Shown: piece by piece, positions 44,275-56,100 of the stretch | Layout: every line of letters starts with the position of its first letter | Position numbering within the stretch: position 1 is the first letter of the stretch | Assembly (NCBI GenBank): GCA_963693305.1 | Contig: OY855905.1 | Coordinates: forward strand, 19,630,437-19,694,436 | Direction: 5' to 3' | From: Meandrina meandrites | Lineage: Eukaryota; Cnidaria; Anthozoa; Scleractinia; Meandrinidae | DNA length: 64,000 nucleotides | The notes under the pieces: model-generated | Told to the model about the DNA's origin: nothing | The model's input: the letters and a program-made list of their open reading frames with translations, nothing else | The model's database searches: none | Program-made: the position numbers and the translations under genes

Positions 44275-45163
44275 GAAAAAAGGACAATAGTAAGGTAGAA
44301 GAAGCTAAACAAAAGTATAAAAGGTTATCAAGAACCACTAATGAAGTATCAATGAAAACTAAGAATAGATATGAGTCAGATCTTAACACGCCTGAATAGC
44401 CTTCTTGAAAAACAGGAATGAAAAGAGAACACAAATGCAAATACAATCGTAACGAATTACACAACAAACAAAATTTAAAAGGGCAACAAGAAAAAGATCC
44501 CGAGTGCTGCCCTCGAGAATGGAACTCGCATCGAAAGTAAAGCAAGCCTCGATCACTCATGGCCGCTTAATAAGAGAGGCTCCGCCGTTCCTTATTATTA
44601 AAACAATAGTTCAGCGCAGCTTTCCTCAAGAATAATTCTAAGGAATGTACATGATATTAAAGCAATAACATAACAGTGTTTATGAAACGACCTTTCCGTT
44701 AATTATCAGCTTATCGGGTTCAGATTTGCTAAAGGATACTCTTAACCCTTTCTTCCTGGCTTCTTTGAGCTTCGGCATCATCTTGCGTCGTTCCTCGATT
44801 ATTTCCCGTGGAAAATCTTGCAGTATCATAAACTCAGTATCTTTGAGCTTGAAGCCCTGCCGTAGAATCCTTTCCCGATCAGGGAAACGCAAAAAACGTG
44901 CTAGAAGTGGCCTTGGTTTTCCATTGACGGATTTACCAACCCGGTGGACGCGCTGAATCTCGATACTACGTCTTGGATCTTGAAAGCCAAGCGCCGTTTC
45001 CAAGAACTCGCATAAGACTGCCCATGTGTCAATGGCCTCGCTGCCTTCTTCAGCGTTCTTTTCTTTCTCCTCTATGCCGAAAAATTTTAGGTTCTCACGT
45101 CGGCTATACGATTCAAGGTAAAGATGTTTCATGTGTAAATTATTGATCTGCTCTTCCTTTTTA
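41147..45163 (-). mobile_element. L1/Tx1-like non-LTR retrotransposon, degenerate, truncated at both ends
   Basis: A two-ORF LINE on the minus strand: ORF1 with an L1-type RRM protein (44680-45163), a ~405-bp inter-ORF spacer and ORF2 (41134-44274). The 5' side stops inside the ORF1 coiled coil, where three tandem repeats start. The 3' side lacks a recognisable UTR or A-tail and runs into the GGGAGATATG repeat. No target duplication was found. Confidence 0.85.
44680..45163 (-). pseudogene. LINE ORF1 (L1-type RNA-binding protein), 5' truncated
   Basis: The frame carries the end of a coiled coil (KKEEQINNLHMKHLYLES) and then YSRRENLKFFGI, the usual start of the L1 RRM. RRSIEIQRVHRVGKSVNGKP and RPLLARFLRFPDRERIL follow, then the C-terminal domain (DFPREIIEERRKMMPKLKEA). 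This is the conserved order of L1 ORF1p, an RNA-binding trimer in the retrotransposition particle. The frame is intact to its stop but has no start upstream, since the coiled coil is cut at about 45163. Confidence 0.85.
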
Positions 45164-45553
45164 ACCAGAGAGGGTATATAACACTTGCCGGGGCTTCGAT
45201 ACCATGTTCAAATCAAAATACTAATTATGTTATATATCCCAGAAGCACTCAGGCATACAACGATGCCAGGACTTTTACCTGGGCAAACCAGAGAGGGTAT
45301 ATAACACTTGCCGGGGCTTCAATACCATTGTATGAATCAAAATACTAATTATCAATGTTATATATCCCAGAAGCACTAAGGCATACAATGATGCCAGGAC
45401 TTCTACCTGGGCAAACCAGAGAGGATATATAACAGCTGCAGGAGCTTTGATACCATGTGCGAACCAAAATATTAAAATTATATTTTTTATCCCAGAAGCG
45501 CTCTGGCATATATGTCAGTATTAAACATCAGGATTTTAACCTGGGCGAACCAG
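45164..45553. repeat. Three tandem ~125-135-bp repeats
   Basis: Units starting AACCAGAGAGGGTATATAAC at 45163, 45288 and 45415 each contain GCTTCGATACCATG-like, TATATCCCAGAAGCACT and GACTTTTACCTGGGC phrases. The third is more diverged. They directly abut the truncated LINE ORF1. They could be 5'-UTR monomers of the LINE or an unrelated small satellite. Confidence 0.85.
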
Positions 45554-46908
45554 AGAAATTATTGAAGAATTTTCCAATTTTCTGAGGAAAAAAATAATTC
45601 TAGTCATATTCTTGGTTGAGCCAGAAAGAATATTCTGAATATTGAAAAGAACTTCTTTTACTCATGTATTTCTCTTTAGCAATGTTGCTTTTATATGCTG
45701 CCTTTGCATTAATACCCTTAGTTACGTTTCGCAAAAGCAATATTGTTTACTTTCCTTATCAAGCTAAGTCAATGTTACTCTTTTCCATTAAGCTCCTAAT
45801 TGTGAGTATTTGTTAGTGTACCTGAACGATCGCTGATAATATCATGTGCGCTTGTTGTATCTGAAATCGCTGTTCGATAATCTTGGCCGATCTTCAGGCA
45901 GTTAGTTTTGTCCACTAGCCAACCGACACTATCGTGGTACCAACCGAACAATTTTATTGTTTTGACTCTCGATTAAGGGGACACCATGGACTTCTAATTA
46001 TTACCAAAAATTGCCGTCTGTTACTTACTTTTTGTCAAAAAAGAATTTTAAAAGACTTCTGGAATATCTGTTTTTGCATCAATTCCAGCAGTAGCTGTAC
46101 AACAGACTTTGCTTTTTCGCTTCAGCTTGCGCCTTTTCCTTCCAGACTCTTTATGGGAGATCAAACGCTCATCCATTGCCATTCTCCAAACCCAACGACC
46201 ACTTAGCAGTTTCAGGGATCCTCAAAGCCGGAACACTGCGCAAAAGCATAAATATTCTAGCGTATTCTAGCGTTGAATACGCAATCGCGACGCGATTGAA
46301 TCCTGGAGTATTCAAGACGCACACAATACATGATAAACACCTGGAATATTCGTATCGAATATGGCTGAATACGCTCTGTGCAATATCGTTCGTGGATTTT
46401 CTTGATTATACCACACATCTGGCGGGATCCTAGAGTATGAAGACGAATCCTTTGGTATAAAAAGTCATGAAACGGAAAATGACTGTTCTGTAGTTATTTT
46501 CCTTGAAGTAGTATTTTTGCCCCAAATTCAAACAACTTATTAGGATTTTTACCCGTCTGTCGCGCGTATACGTTCACAACATAAATACGTGATCGTGACG
46601 CCGAACGCAATAGAATTCTTGAGCATTCATTGGCAATCTCGTTCCCAGAGTCCACGTTCCCGAAGTGTTTACACGGAGCCTATGTAACCGTTTTATAATT
46701 ATTTTCGAATGTGAATGTATAAGCAAGCACTGTATTTTACACCCGGAGAGAAGTTAAACAACATTTTCTCAAAGTCGTTCGCTTCTCGTTGCCGGTTTCA
46801 CTTTGCCAGCGGTTCATCCCAGCACGATCTTCAATTCGCGCTTCGTGTTCTCCGATCGCGCGAGCAAGACTGTAGGCAAGTCTAAAAATCGTGAAGACGC
46901 ATGTGTTT
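45554..46908. other. Intergenic, no gene recognised
   Basis: Contains short repeats of ATATTCTAGCG / TGGAATATTCGTATCGAATA near 46240-46380. Open frames at 45934-46206 and 46176-46433 have no recognisable domain. Confidence 0.4.
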
Positions 46909-47050
46909 GATGTATATGTTGCAGTTAATTTCTTTCTTCAGTGAAATTTTATTCTCCTTTGTTTTAAACTCATTATCATATATTACCATACCCCAAAACA
47001 AAGGAAGAAAATTTAACTGAAGAAAAAAATTACTGCAACATATACAAACT
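46909..47050. repeat. ~140-bp foldback element
   Basis: GATGTATATGTTGCAGTTAA and TTTCTTTCTTCAGT are mirrored by ACTGAAGAAAAAAATTACTG and CAACATATAC. A CTCCTTTGTTTTAAA / CAAAACAAAGGAAGA inner pair flanks an AT-rich loop. It lies about 70 bp before the macrosatellite. Confidence 0.75.
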
Positions 47051-47120
47051 TTTGTTGCAGCCCTGGTAAACAGCAGGAAAACATAACTTTACTGTGGTGT
47101 AAAGCTGAAGTTGATTGTTG

Positions 47121-50100
47121 CTTGGTTGATTCTGGTGATCTATTCATATTGATACCACCGGTTGACTACATCGTTATACAATAGCGAAGTGCGTCGCATA
47201 ACTCCCAGGGGGGAGGGGGGTATACTAAAAAAGTTCTTATATGGGGAGGCTGCGCCTAAGGTGTCCAAACCCTCACCCTTTCATATACCATTTTTGATTC
47301 ATTACTATTATATCTTAGCGTCTACCCTTTGCCAGACATACTAGTCATGAAACGATGTCGGGTTTCTTTTGTTCGCCTCTTTTATCGGTAGGCACGAACC
47401 GATCAAAATGACGTGAAATTATACAATGCAGACTTGGTTGATTCTGGTGATCTATTCATATTGATACCACCGGTTGACTACATCGTTATACAATAGCGAA
47501 GTGCGTCGCATAACTCCCAGGGGGGAGGGGGGTATACTAAAAAAGTTCTTATATGGGGAGGCTACGCCTAAGGTGTCCAAACCCTTACCCTTCCATATAC
47601 TATTTTTGATTCATTACTATTATATCTTAGCGTCTATCCTTTGCCAGACATACTAGTCATGAAACGATTTCGGGTTTCTTTTGTTCGCCTCTTTTAAATT
47701 ACTTCAGTTTTGACCCTCATCTTAGGCTCCTTTGAAAATCGCTGAACCCAACAAGCCGCGGACCAATTTAACTACTGCTAGACACTTCTAGAGTGTTGTT
47801 TACAATGCAGCTGTTTTTAAACATTCATATCTTTCACAACTAAGATGGTTTCTCTTTTCCCCTGTTGGAAGTGTTTGTGGGTTTATCTTTTTGCTTCGGA
47901 ATTGTCAAATCGTAATCATGGTAAACAGTTGTTTCTTCTCATATAAATATAGCATCTGCCGCAGGGGATGATTATTAATCACCACATAGACGGCTGTTGT
48001 TTACCAGATCGAAGAAAGCTCTCTCAAAATTCTTACGAAATCGACTTTTCTTTTGCCTTTTATAAATCATCCCACTATGTTCTTTAGATTTTGAGGATGA
48101 AACACCCAATGTGCCAAAAATCCAAACCAATCGGCTTTTTAAGATGATTTAAGAATCTAAAGAACTTGATTGAAATGCGAAATTAATTTAGTAAAGAGCT
48201 TTGTCCAAGGGAAACAGAGCGTGATTGAAGGCGTTTCTTTATTTTAGCAAGATTGTCTCCTATAAGCTGTTAAACAAGGTAGCCAAGCAAAGAAAATTAG
48301 TTTGTTTTCTTAAGCTTGCAGTGTTAACATCTCGAATTACATCTGCAGAAGTAAGTTTCTTGCTTTAATTTTACAGCAAATTGAACTAATATGATGATGG
48401 GGTGACGTCTCCCCTTTTTTTTTTTTGCATTCAAGGTTTTTGTTCAAACGATAAAAGCGCTTTACGGATGGCTTCGTGATCTCGCACTATTTGGGTGCTG
48501 CCCTCGACGACATGCTCGATCGTAGCGTTTATCGCTCTCGTTCGCTTTCGCGTTCGTCCCCACCGACTTTCACAGTCTTACGAAGCACTTGAATGGTATT
48601 TCCATTTAGTCGAATTTTATCTTTAACATGTTTAAGCTTTTGGAAGCAAGTCACGAGCCAATGTTACTAACTGTCAGACATCCGGCGACAAGTGTCGAAA
48701 AATACCTTTGCACTAGGTAGGCCTTTATATCAAAGCTAAAGAAATCATTCCAGCATTCTTAGTTTGGCTAAATCAGTATCAATTTGTTTAGATAATAACG
48801 GAACACCACCAAAATGCCACTTGCGGAGCTCAAAATTTAAGGTCCAATTTTTTGGCTTCGCATGCGGTGAGGCGGAATTAGTTTGCAGAATGGCATGTGG
48901 CATGACTTGCGGAATGGCATAATTAGGCGGAATGTGAAAACGTTTGGATGCAGAGGACAATGCAACTTTATTTTGAGACTCCGAGATTTCGAGACTTTGC
49001 TAAATTTTGCCGAGACTTATGAATTCTCCATGGAGCATTCTACACCCCTAACGATAGGGACGAACCGATAAAAATGACGTGAAATTATACAATGCAGACT
49101 TGGTTGATTCTGGTGATCTATTCATATTGATACCACCGGTTGACTACATCGTTATACAATAGCGAAGTGCGTCGCATAAATCCCAGCGGGGAGGGGGGTA
49201 TACTAAAAAAGTTCTTATATGGGGAGGCTACGCCTAAGGTGTTCAAACCCTTACCCTTCCATATACCATTTTTGATTCATTACTATTATATCTTAGCGTC
49301 TATCCTTTGCCAGACATACTAGTAATGAAACGATTTCGGGTTTCTTTTGTTCGCCTCTTTTATATTACTTCCGTTTTGACCCTCATCTTAGGCTCCTTTG
49401 AAAATCGCTGAACCCAACAAGCCGCGGACAAATTTAACTACTGCTAGACACTTCTAGAGTGTTGTTTACAATGCAGCTGTTTTTAAACATTTATATCTTT
49501 CACAACTAAGATGGTTTCTCTTTTCCCCTGTTGGAAGTGTTTGTGGGTTTATCTTTTTGCTTCGGAATTGTCAAATCGTAATCATGGTAAACAGTTGTTT
49601 CTTCTCATATAAATATAGCATCTGCCGCAGGGGATGATTATTAATCACCACATAGACGGCTGTTGTTTACCAGATCGAAGAAAGCTCTCTCAAAATTCTT
49701 ACGAAATCGACTTTTCTTTTGCCTTTTATAAATCATCCCACTATGTTCTTTAGATTTTGAGGATGAAACACCCAATGTGCTGAAAATCCAAACCAATCGG
49801 CTTTTTAAGATGATTCAAGAATCTAAAGAACTTGATTGAAATGCGAAATTAATTTAGTAAGGAGCTTTGTCCAAGAGAAACAGAGCGTGATTAAATGCGT
49901 TTCTTAATTTTAGCAAGATTGTCTCCTATAAGCTGTTAAACAAGGTAGCCAAGCAAAGAAAATTAGTTTGTTTTCTTAAGGTTGCAGTGTTAACATCTCG
50001 AATTACATCTGCAGAAGTAAGTTTCTTGCCTTAATTTTACAGCAAATTGAACTAATATGATGATGGGGTGACGTCTCCCCTTATTTTTTTTTGCATTCAA

Positions 50101-53100
50101 GGTTTTTGTTCAAACGATAAAAGCGCTTTACGGATGGCTTCGTGATCTCGCACTATTTGGGTGCTGCCCTCGACGACATGCTCGATCGTAGCGTTTATCG
50201 CTCTCGTTCGCTTTCGCGTTCGTCCCCACCGACTTTCACAGTCTTACGAAGCACTTGAATGGTATTTCCATCTAGTCGAATTTTATCTTTAACATGTTTA
50301 AGCTTTTGGAAGCAAGTCACGAGCCAATGTTACTAACTGTCAGACATCCGGCGACAAGTGTCGAAAAATACCTTTGCACTAGGTAGGCCTTTATATCAAA
50401 GCTAAAGAAATCATTCCAGCATTCTTAGTTTGGCTAAATCAGTATCAATTTGTTTAGATAATAACGGAACACCACCAAAATGCCACTTGCGGAGCTCAAA
50501 ATTTAAGGTCCAATTTATTCGCTTCGCATGCGGTGAGGCGGAATTAGTTTGCAGAATGGCATGTGGCATGACTTGCGGAATGGCATAATTAGGCGGAATG
50601 TGAAAACGTTTGGATGCAGAGGACAATGCAACTTTATTTTGAGACTCCGAGATTTCGAGACTTTGCTAAATTTTGCCGAGACTTATGAATTCTCCATGGA
50701 GCATTCTACGCCCCTAACGGTAGGGACGAACCGATCAAAATGACGTGAAATTATACAATGCAGACTTGGTTGATTCTGGTGATCTATTCATATTGATACC
50801 ACCGGTTGACTACATCGTTATACAATAGCGAAGTGCGTCGCATAAATCCCAGCGGGGAGGGGGGTATACTAAAAAATTTTTTATATGGGGAGGCTACGCC
50901 TAAGGTGTCCAAACCCTTACCCTTCCATATACCATTTTTGATTCATTACTATTATATCTTAGCGTCTATCCTTTGCCAGACATACTAGTAATGAAACGAT
51001 TTCGGGTTCCTTTTGTTCGCCTCTTTTATATTACTTCCGTTTTGACCCTCATCTTAGGCTCCTTTGAAAATCACTGAACCCAACAAGCTGCGGATCAATT
51101 TAACTACTGCTAGACACTTCTAGAGTGTTGTTTACAATGCAGCTGTTTTTAAACATTTATATCTTTCACAACTAAGATGGTTTTTCTTTTCCCCTGTTGG
51201 AAGTGTTTGTGGGTTTATCTTTTTGCTTCAGAATTGTCAAATCGTAATCATGGTAAACAGTTGTTTCTTCTCATATAAATATAGCATCTGCCGCAGGGGA
51301 TGATTATTAACCACCACATAGTATTTTATGATCCATCCACTAATAACAACTCGACGACTGGCAAGCTAAGAAAAATCGACATTGACAGAAACTCAGCGAG
51401 AAAACGGAAACTCGCGCGAATTTTCCCTTTTGGCTCCAATCCTCCGTAAGAGAAAAGATGGTTTCTCTATTCCCCTGTTGGAAGTGTTTGTGGGTTTATC
51501 TTTTTGCTTCGGAATTGTCAAATCGTAATCATGGTAAACAGTTGTTTCTTCTCATATAAATATAGCATCTGCCGCAGGGGATGATTATTAATCACCACAT
51601 AGACTGCTGTTGTTTACCAGATCGAAGAAAGCTCTCTCAAAATTCTTACGAAATCGACTTTTCTTTTGCCTTTTATAAATCATCCCACTATGTTCTTTAG
51701 ATTTTGAGGATGAAACACCCAATGTGCCAAAAATCCAAACCAATCGGCTTTTTAAGATGATTCAAGAATCTAAAGAACTTGATTGAAATGCGAAATTAAT
51801 TTAGTAAAGAGCTTTGTCCAAGAGAAACAGAGCGTGATTGAAGGCGTTTCTTTATTTTAGCAAGATTGTCTCCTATAAGCTGTTAAACAAGGTAGCCAAG
51901 CAAAGAAAATTAGTTTGTTTTCTTAGGCTTGCAGTGTTAACATCTCGAATTACATCTGCAGAGGTAAGTTTCTGGCTTTAATTTTACAGCAAATTGAACT
52001 AATATAATGATGGGGTGACGTCTCCCCCCTTTTTTTTTTTTGCATTCAAGGTTTTTGTTCAAACGATAAAAGCGCTTTACTGATGGCTTCGTGATCTCAC
52101 ACTATTTGGGTGCTGCCCTCGACGACATGCTCGATCGTAGCGTTTATCGCTCTCGTTCGCTTTCGCTTTCGTCCCCACCGACTTTCACAGTCTAACGAAG
52201 CACTTGAATGGTATTTCCATCTAGTCGAATTTTACCTTTAACATGTTTAAGCTTTTGGAAGCAAGTCACGAGCCAATGTTACTAACTGTCAGACATCCGG
52301 CGACAAGTGTCGAAAAATACCTTTGCACTAGGTAGGCCTTTATATCAAAGCTAAAGAAATCATTCCAGCATTCTTAGTTTGGCTAAATCAGTATCAATTT
52401 GTTTAGATAATAACGGAACACCACCAAAATGCCACTTGCGGAGCTCAAAATTTAAGGTCCAATTTATTCGCTTCGCATGCGGTGAGGCGGAATTAGTTTG
52501 CAGAATGGCATGTGGCATGACTTGCGGAATGGCATAATTAGGCGGAATGTGAAAACGTTTGGATGCAGAGGACAATGCAACTTTATTTTGAGACTCCGAG
52601 ATTTCGAGACTTTGCTAAATTTTGCCGAGACTTATGAATTCTCCATGGAGCATTCTACACCCCTAACGGTAGGGACGAACCGATCAAAATGACGTGAAAT
52701 TAAACAATACAGACTTGGTTGATTCTGGTGATCTATTCATATTGATACCACCGGTTGACTACATCGTTATACAATAGCGAAGTGCGTCGCATAAATCCCA
52801 GCGGGGAGGGGGGTATACTAAAAAATTTCTTATATGGGGAGGCTACGCCTAAGGTCTCCAAACCCTTACCCTTCCATATACCATTTTTGATTCATTACTA
52901 TTATATCTTAGCGTCTATCCTTTGCCAGACATACTAGTCATGAAACGATGTCGGGTTTCTTTTGTTCGCCTCTTTTATATTACTTCCGTTTTGACCCTCA
53001 TCTTAGGCTCCTTTGAAAATCGCTGAACCCAACAAGCCGCGGACCAATTTAACTACCGCTAGACACTTCTAGAGTTTTGTTTACAATGCAGCTGTTTTTA

Positions 53101-56100
53101 AACATTTATATCTTTCACAACTAAGATGGTTTCTCTTTTCCCCTGTTGGAAGTGTTTGTGGGTTTATCTTTTTGCTTCGGAATTGTCAAATCGTAATCAT
53201 GGTAAACAGTTGTTTCTTCTCATATAAATATAGCATCTGCCGCAGGGGATGATTATTAACCACCACATAGACGGCTGTTGTTTACCAGATCGAAGAAAGC
53301 TCTCACAAAATTCTTACGAAATCGACTTTTCTTTTGCCTTTTATAAATCATCCCACTATGTTCTTTAGATTTTGAGGATGAAACACCCAATGTGCCAAAA
53401 ATCCAAACCAATCGGCTTTTTAAGATGATTCAAGAATCTAAAGAACTTGATTGAAATGCGAAATTAATTTAGTAAAGAGCTTTGTCCAAGAGAAACAGAG
53501 CGTGATTGAATGCGTTTCTTAATTTTAGCAAGATTGTCTCCTATAAGCTGTTAAACAAGGTAGCCAAGCAAAGAAAATTAGTTTGTTTTCTTAAGCTTGC
53601 AGTGTTAACATCTCGAATTACATCTGCAGAAGTAAGTTTCTTGCCTTAATTTTACAGCAAATTGAACTAATATGATGATGGGGTGACGTCTCCCCTTATT
53701 TTTTTTTTGCATTCAAGGTTTTTGTTCAAACGATAAAAGCGCTTTACGGATGGCTTCGTGACCTCGCACTATTTGGGTGCTGCCCTCGACGACATGCTCG
53801 ATCGTAGCGTTTATCGCTCTCGTTCGCTTTCGCGTTCGTCCCCACCGACTTTCACAGTCTTACGAAGCACTTGAATGGTATTTCCATCTAGTCGAATTTT
53901 ATCTTTAACATGTTTAAGCTTTTGGAAGCAAGTCACGAGCCAATGTTACTAACTGTCAGACATCCGGCGACAAGTGTCGAAAAATACCTTTGCACTAGGT
54001 AGGCCTTTATATCAAAGCTAAAGAAATCATTCCAGCATTCTTAGTTTGGCTAAATCAGTATCAATTTGTTTAGATAATAACGGAACACCACCAAAATGCC
54101 ACTTGCGGAGCTCAAAATTTAAGGTCCAATTTATTCGCTTCGCATGCGGTGAGGCGGAATTAGGTTGCAGAATGGCATGTGGCATGACTTGCGGAATGGC
54201 ATAATTAGGCGGAATGTGAAAACGTTTGGATGCAGAGGACAATGCAACTTTATTTTGAGACTCCGAGATTTCGAGACTTTCCTAAATTTTGCCGAGACTT
54301 ATGAATTCTCCATGGAGCATTCTACACCCCTAACGGTAGGGACGAACCGATCAAAATGACGTGAAATTATACAATGCAGACTTGGTTGATTCTGGTGATC
54401 TATTCATATTGATACCACCGGTTGACTACATCGTTATACAATAGCGAAGTGCGTCGCATAAATCCCAGCGGGGATGGGGGTATACTAAAAAATTTCTTAT
54501 ATGGGGAGGCTACGCCTAAGGTGTCCAAACCCTTACCCTTCCATATACCATTTTTGATTCATTACTATTATATCTTAGCGTCTATCCTTTGCCAGACATA
54601 CTAGTCATGAAACGATGTCGGGTTCCTTTTGTTCGCCTCTTTTATATTACTTCCGTTTTGACCCTCATCTTAGGCTCCTTTGAAAATCACTGAACCCAAC
54701 AAGCCGCGGATCAATTTAACTACTGCTAGACACTTCTAGAGTGTTGTTTACAATGCAGCTGTTTTTAAACATTTATATCTTTCACAACTAAGATGGTTTT
54801 TCTTTTCCCCTGTTGGAAGTGTTTGTGGGTTTATCTTTTTGCTTCAGAATTGTCAAATCGTAATCATGGTAAACAGTTGTTTCTTCTCATATAAATATAG
54901 CATCTGCCGCAGGGGATGATTATTAACCACCACATAGTATTTTATGATCCATCCACTAATAACAACTCGACGACTGGCAAGCTAAGAAAAATCGACATTG
55001 ACAGAAACTCAGCGAGAAAACGGAAACTCGCGCGAATTTTCCCTTTTGGCTCCAATCCTCCGTAAGAGAAAAGATGGTTTCTCTATTCCCCTGTTGGAAG
55101 TGTTTGTGGGTTTATCTTTTTGCTTCGGAATTGTCAAATCGTAATCATGGTAAGCAGTTGTTTCTTCTCATATAAATATAGCATCTGCCGCAGGGGATGA
55201 TTATTAATCACCACATAGACTGCTGTTGTTTACCAGATCGAAGAAAGCTCTCTCAAAATTCTTACGAAATCGACTTTTCTTTTGCCTTTTATAAATCATC
55301 CCACTATGTTCTTTAGATTTTGAGGATGAAACACCCAATGTGCCAAAAATCCAAACCAATCGGCTTTTTAAGATGATTCAAGAATCTAAAGAACTTGATT
55401 GAAATGCGAAATTAATTTAGTAAAGAGCTTTGTCCAAGAGAAACAGAGCGTGATTGAAGGCGTTTCTTTATTTTAGCAAGATTTTCTCCTATAAGCTGTT
55501 AAACAAGGCAGCCAAGCAAAGAAAATTAGTTTGTTTTCTTAAGGTTGCAGTGTTAACATCTCGAATTACATCTGCAGAGGTAAGTTTCTGGCTTTAATTT
55601 TACAGCAAATTGAACTAATATGATGATGGGGTGACGTCTCCCCCCCTTTTTTTTTTTGCATTCAAGGTTTTTGTTCAAACGATAAAAGCGCTTTACTGAT
55701 GGCTTCGTGATCTCACACTATTTGGGTGCTGCCCTCGACGATATGCTCGATCGTAGCGTTTATCGCTCTCGTTCGCTTTCGCGTTCGTCCCCACCGACTT
55801 TCACAGTCTTACGAAGCACTTGAAATGTATTTCCATTTAGTCGAATTTTACCTTTAACATGTTTAAGCTTTTGGAAGCAAGTCACGAGCCAATGTTACTA
55901 ACTGTCAGACATCCGGCGACAAGTGTCGAAAAATACCTTTGCACTAGGTAGGCCTTTATATCAAAGCTAAAGAAATCATTCCAGCATTCTTAGTTTGGCT
56001 AAATCAGTATCAATTTGTTTAGATAATAACGGAACACCACCAAAATGCCACTTGCGGAGCTCAAAATTTAAGGTCCAATTTATTCGCTTCGCATGCGGTG

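Noticed and set aside
48020..48130. Possible U5-like snRNA in macrosatellite units (CTTTTGCCTTTTATAAATC)
   Set aside because: Resembles the U5 loop only over a few bases; no flanking stem or Sm site in the right place.
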